DNA from: Trichococcus sp. K1Tr
GTDB taxonomy: Bacteria; Bacillota; Bacilli; Lactobacillales; Aerococcaceae
Direction: 5' to 3'
Length of the DNA: 64,000 bases
NCBI RefSeq assembly: GCF_028309625.1
Contig: NZ_JAQMHR010000009.1
Span: 41,846-105,845 of the forward strand
Shown: piece after piece, positions 61,766-64,000 of the stretch
Layout of the letters: the number at the start of each line of letters is the position of its first letter
How positions within the stretch are numbered: position 1 is the first letter of the stretch
Position numbers and translations under genes: made by a program
Notes under the pieces: model-generated
The model's input: only the letters and a program-made list of their open reading frames with translations
Told to the model about the DNA's origin: nothing
Databases searched by the model: none

Positions 61766-62710
61766 TTAATCTTTAGCAGCCTTATTCCTTAATTCATGGA
61801 TACGCTGCAAATCATATGGCGTTTCCTGATAAACGAAGTAATTCAGCCAATTCACGAAGAGGATATTGGCATGACCGCGCCATCGTACCACCGGACGCTT
61901 GCTCGGATCGTCATCAGGGTAATAATTGATTGGGATATTGATGGGCCGATCCAAAGCGACGTCACGCTTGTACTCCTTATCGAGCGTATCAAAATCATAT
62001 TCGGCATGACCCGTCACAAACACAAAACGGTTGTCCCTGCTGCGGACAACGCTGACCCCTGCCTCTTCGGATATCGCAAGGATTTCAAGCTCACTGCAGG
62101 CCTCTATATCCGCTTTGCGGACATCAGTATGGCGGGAATGCGGCATGAAAAATTCATCATCAAAACCTCGGAGCAGCATCGTTCTGCTGTCGGTGATCTT
62201 GTGCTTGAACACACCGAACAGTTTCTCCTTCAGAGGGTACTTCCCGATATTGTAGTGATGGTACAGACCCGCTTGGGCTCCCCAACAGATATGCATCGTT
62301 GAGAAAACATGGCTGGCTGACCACTCCATGATGGACACCAATTCCGGCCAATATTCCACCTCTTCAAAGGCAAGATTCTCCACAGGCGCACCAGTGATGA
62401 TCATGCCATCAAAGTATTGATCCTTGATGTCCGAAAAGGTCTTGTAGAAATAGTCCAAGTATTGCTCGGAAACATGCTTAGAATCATAGCTTTCCATCCG
62501 CAATAAGGATACTTCCACCTGCAGGGAAGTGTTCGAAAGCAAACGGATGAACTGGGTTTCCGTGGCTTGTTTTGTGGGCATCAGATTCACGATGATGATT
62601 TTTAACGGACGAATATCCTGGGTGACGGCCCTAAGTTCGTCCATGACGAAGATATTCTCTTTGGCCAACTCTTTGATGGCGGGCAAATCCTTCGATACTT
62701 TGATCGGCAT
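61766..62710 (-). CDS. metA: Homoserine O-acetyltransferase (MetA family)
   Basis: The 314-aa enzyme activates homoserine for methionine synthesis. The acyl-enzyme Cys is C142 in [10 protein letters not shown]. Position 111, in G-A-P-V-E, is Glu. In characterised homologues Glu111 selects acetyl-CoA and Gly selects succinyl-CoA, so acetyl transfer is predicted despite the MetA fold. ATG 62710 follows AAAGGAG. The longer open frame upstream is the T-box leader. Confidence 0.93.
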   Translation of the reverse strand: MPIKVSKDLPAIKELAKENIFVMDELRAVTQDIRPLKIIIVNLMPTKQATETQFIRLLSNTSLQVEVSLLRMESYDSKHVSEQYLDYFYKTFSDIKDQYFDGMIITGAPVENLAFEEVEYWPELVSIMEWSASHVFSTMHICWGAQAGLYHHYNIGKYPLKEKLFGVFKHKITDSRTMLLRGFDDEFFMPHSRHTDVRKADIEACSELEILAISEEAGVSVVRSRDNRFVFVTGHAEYDFDTLDKEYKRDVALDRPINIPINYYPDDDPSKRPVVRWRGHANILFVNWLNYFVYQETPYDLQRIHELRNKAAKD

Positions 62711-62770
62711 ATTTTCCACTCCTTTATAATTAAACAGTTCCTCTTGGCTCTTCAACAGCTCGCTTATGCA

Positions 62771-63090
62771 CAAAAAAGCTCCCCTCACCACAGTCTTGCG
62801 ACCATGGGACGAAAGCTTCGCGTTACCACCCATTTTTATAAGGATCTCACAATCCCTACCTCAAAAAGTACATAAAGTGATTGCGTGATCGCATATCCCT
62901 TTTATACTCTGCAGAATATCGCCTGCTTACGTAATCGAGCTGATTATTCACCCGATTAAAGGCTCCAAGACCATCTTCACTCTGTTCCGGTACGCTCCCT
63001 TTCACCAAATCAGGAGCTCTCTTTACGTACTTCCCAAAGTTACTCTTCTCATCGCTGCCCATGCTATTGTCAGATAAGACTTGTATTAAT
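62771..63090 (-). ncRNA. Methionine-type T-box riboswitch upstream of metA
   Basis: On the minus strand the leader holds the T-box sequence GGGTGGTAACGCG (62819-62831), then a terminator stem from AAGCTTTCGTCCC to GGGGAGCTTTTTT (62771-62818). The stem I elements include AGCGATGAGAAGAGTA and a distal AGAGAGCTCC...GGGAGC arm. The GAAGATGGTC segment at about 62970 offers ATG as the specifier codon. Uncharged tRNA-Met should therefore induce metA. Confidence 0.9.
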
Positions 63091-63097
63091 ATAGTTA

Positions 63098-63126
63098 AAA
63101 TTATCATCATTTCTTAATCTTGTCAA
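63098..63126 (-). promoter_or_regulatory. Promoter of the metA leader
   Basis: On the minus strand TTGACA (63121-63126), 17 bases and TAATTT (63098-63103), just upstream of the T-box leader. Confidence 0.7.
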
Positions 63127-63192
63127 TAGGTAAAACCGATCACAGTTGAACTCTTCGGAAACAGGCTCACTAACTTTAGCGGATTTCTCCGC

Positions 63193-63243
63193 AACAAAAA
63201 ATAGCGAGCCGGAACTACTTCCCCTAATTCCGACCCGCTACTC
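63193..63243 (-). terminator. Terminator of the small GNAT gene
   Basis: On the minus strand TAGCG-GG-TCGGAA pairs with TTCCG-GC-TCGCTA around a 15-base loop, followed by TTTTTT. Confidence 0.8.
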
Positions 63244-63273
63244 TCATCTATATTAAAATAAGAGAGAACAGTT

Positions 63274-63558
63274 TTATATTTCTGCCTTGATATCGGCATA
63301 CTTTTCGCGTTTGCGATCGAACATCGCCACAACATATGAGCAGCGCGGAACAATTTTTTTGCCTTCAGCCCGCATTTCTTCAACAAGGCGGTCCAGTAAC
63401 ATCTCAGCGACACCTTGTCCTCTCAATGAGGAATCAACATAAGTATGGTTGGCTATGACTTTATCTTCGCCATAAGGTGCATAAGTAATTTCAGCTATCA
63501 TACATTCATTTTCATCATTCAAAGCGAAGCCATTTTTGGTCTTAACAAGATCTTCCAT
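63274..63558 (-). CDS. Small GNAT-like N-acetyltransferase (YjdJ type)
   Basis: The 94-aa mini-GNAT has the acetyl-CoA loop in S-L-R-G-Q-G-V-A-E-M-L-L near 44-55 and V-P-R-C-S-Y-V near 70. Its size and order match the stand-alone GCN5-related family PF14542. The acceptor is unknown. ATG 63558 is preceded by GGTGAGGGGGA. Confidence 0.88.
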   Translation of the reverse strand: MEDLVKTKNGFALNDENECMIAEITYAPYGEDKVIANHTYVDSSLRGQGVAEMLLDRLVEEMRAEGKKIVPRCSYVVAMFDRKREKYADIKAEI

Positions 63559-63665
63559 GCTTTATTCCCCCTCACCTTCTGACAACTATCCTTAAACATA
63601 GTTTAGCACGGTTCCCAGATTTTATATAATAAATCGACTCAAACCGGGTAAGCCCAGAGGCAAAC

Positions 63666-63699
63666 AAAAAAGGCAATCGACATTTGCATCGACAGCCTT
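63666..63699 (-). terminator. Terminator of the rRNA operon
   Basis: On the minus strand AAGGC and GCCTT, with TCGA pairs inside, close a hairpin followed by TTTTTTG, about 25 bases after the last 5S gene. Confidence 0.7.
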
Positions 63700-63720
63700 C
63701 TGATTATTTATATAAAAACA

Positions 63721-63839
63721 TGCGCGGCAATGTCCTACTCTCACAAAGGGAAACCCTTCACTACAATCGGCGCTAAGAAGCTTAACTTCTGTGTTCGAGA
63801 TGGGAACAGGTGTGACCTTCTTGCCATCATCACCGCACA
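63721..63839 (-). rRNA. 5S ribosomal RNA, second (distal) copy
   Basis: On the minus strand the sequence from TGTGCGGTGATG through CCCATCTCGAACACAGAAG to CATTGCCGCGCA is a full 5S rRNA with pairing ends. It follows a nearly identical copy by 39 bases. Confidence 0.95.
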
Positions 63840-63878
63840 TGGTGATTCTGATATATATGTTTTATTTCAAAAAAAAAA

Positions 63879-63996
63879 GCGCGGCAACGTCCTACTCTCA
63901 CAAAGGGAAACCCTTCACTACAATCGGCGCTAAGAAGCTTAACTTCTGTGTTCGAGATGGGAACAGGTGTGACCTTCTTGCCATCGTCACCGCACA
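63879..63996 (-). rRNA. 5S ribosomal RNA, first (proximal) copy
   Basis: Nearly identical to the copy at 63721-63839, with differences in the terminal stem (for example CGATGG for GATGATGG near the 5' end). The 23S and 16S genes of this operon should lie beyond the window edge. Confidence 0.93.
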
Positions 63997-64000
63997 TTTT

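Noticed and set aside
62856..63110. 84-codon minus-strand frame upstream of metA
   Set aside because: It is the T-box leader; the sequence is explained by RNA motifs and has no ribosome site.

Overview
The window looks like chromosome of a low-to-moderate GC Gram-positive fermenter of the Lactobacillales. The gene set (L-2-hydroxyacid dehydrogenase, several sugar-alcohol PTS, cdaA-cdaR-glmM, Fnr-type regulator, T-box and glmS ribozyme) and the codon flavour suggest Carnobacteriaceae, perhaps Trichococcus. That placement is inference; no marker gene other than 5S rRNA is present.

Layout. 0-6 kb: the end of a cystine-type symporter, a tandem copy of a CTCCGG-rich intergenic repeat, a metal P-type ATPase preceded by an FNR-like box and followed by an FNR-type regulator with plausible iron-sulfur cysteines, a DnaQ/BRCT nuclease and an RpiR regulator. 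6-15 kb: DMT permease, PatB/MalY C-S lyase, DUF4153 membrane protein, L-hydroxyacid dehydrogenase, and a TetR regulator with the fused ABC exporter it probably controls through a palindrome just downstream of the promoter. 15-17 kb: a complete IS4-family element with 18-bp perfect terminal repeats and a 10-bp target duplication, inserted inside a bidirectional terminator. 17-21.5 kb: an unrecognised 467-aa protein, an AraC regulator, a P-loop kinase and a GNAT. 21.5-23.75 kb: an AT-rich island with a frameshifted Rgg-type regulator, several very short peptide ORFs with good Shine-Dalgarno sites, a small membrane protein and a frameshifted secreted bacteriocin-like gene. 23.75-26.6 kb: a two-component system divergent from a small secreted Gly/Asn/Thr-rich protein.

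26.9-30.7 kb: a TPP-riboswitch-controlled tenA-ykoEDC operon for salvage of thiamine precursors. 31-37 kb: a complete sorbitol (glucitol) operon with its own PRD activator and a transaldolase-like aldolase. 37-39.3 kb: glmS behind a glmS ribozyme. 39.5-47.5 kb: two mannitol PTS sets, mtlR and mtlD, lying between glmS and the cdaA-cdaR-glmM operon (47.7-51 kb). All of these genes are on the minus strand; mannitol and sorbitol catabolism yield fructose-6-phosphate, the GlmS substrate.

51-64 kb: housekeeping and transport genes (cupin, zinc ribbon, tRNA-Gln and tRNA-Tyr, UbiB-type kinase with a phasin-like protein and YidD, ECF S component, TVP38-type protein, MFS, alanine symporter, DUF2254), an orphan PTS IIB with a cre-like site, tRNA-Thr, metA behind a methionine T-box, a small GNAT, and two tandem 5S rRNA genes at the right edge. 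The rest of that rRNA operon lies beyond the window.

The part most worth a second look is the AT-rich Rgg/short-peptide island at 21.6-23.7 kb. Next come the FNR box and FNR regulator around the metal ATPase, and the dispersed CTCCGG repeat family.
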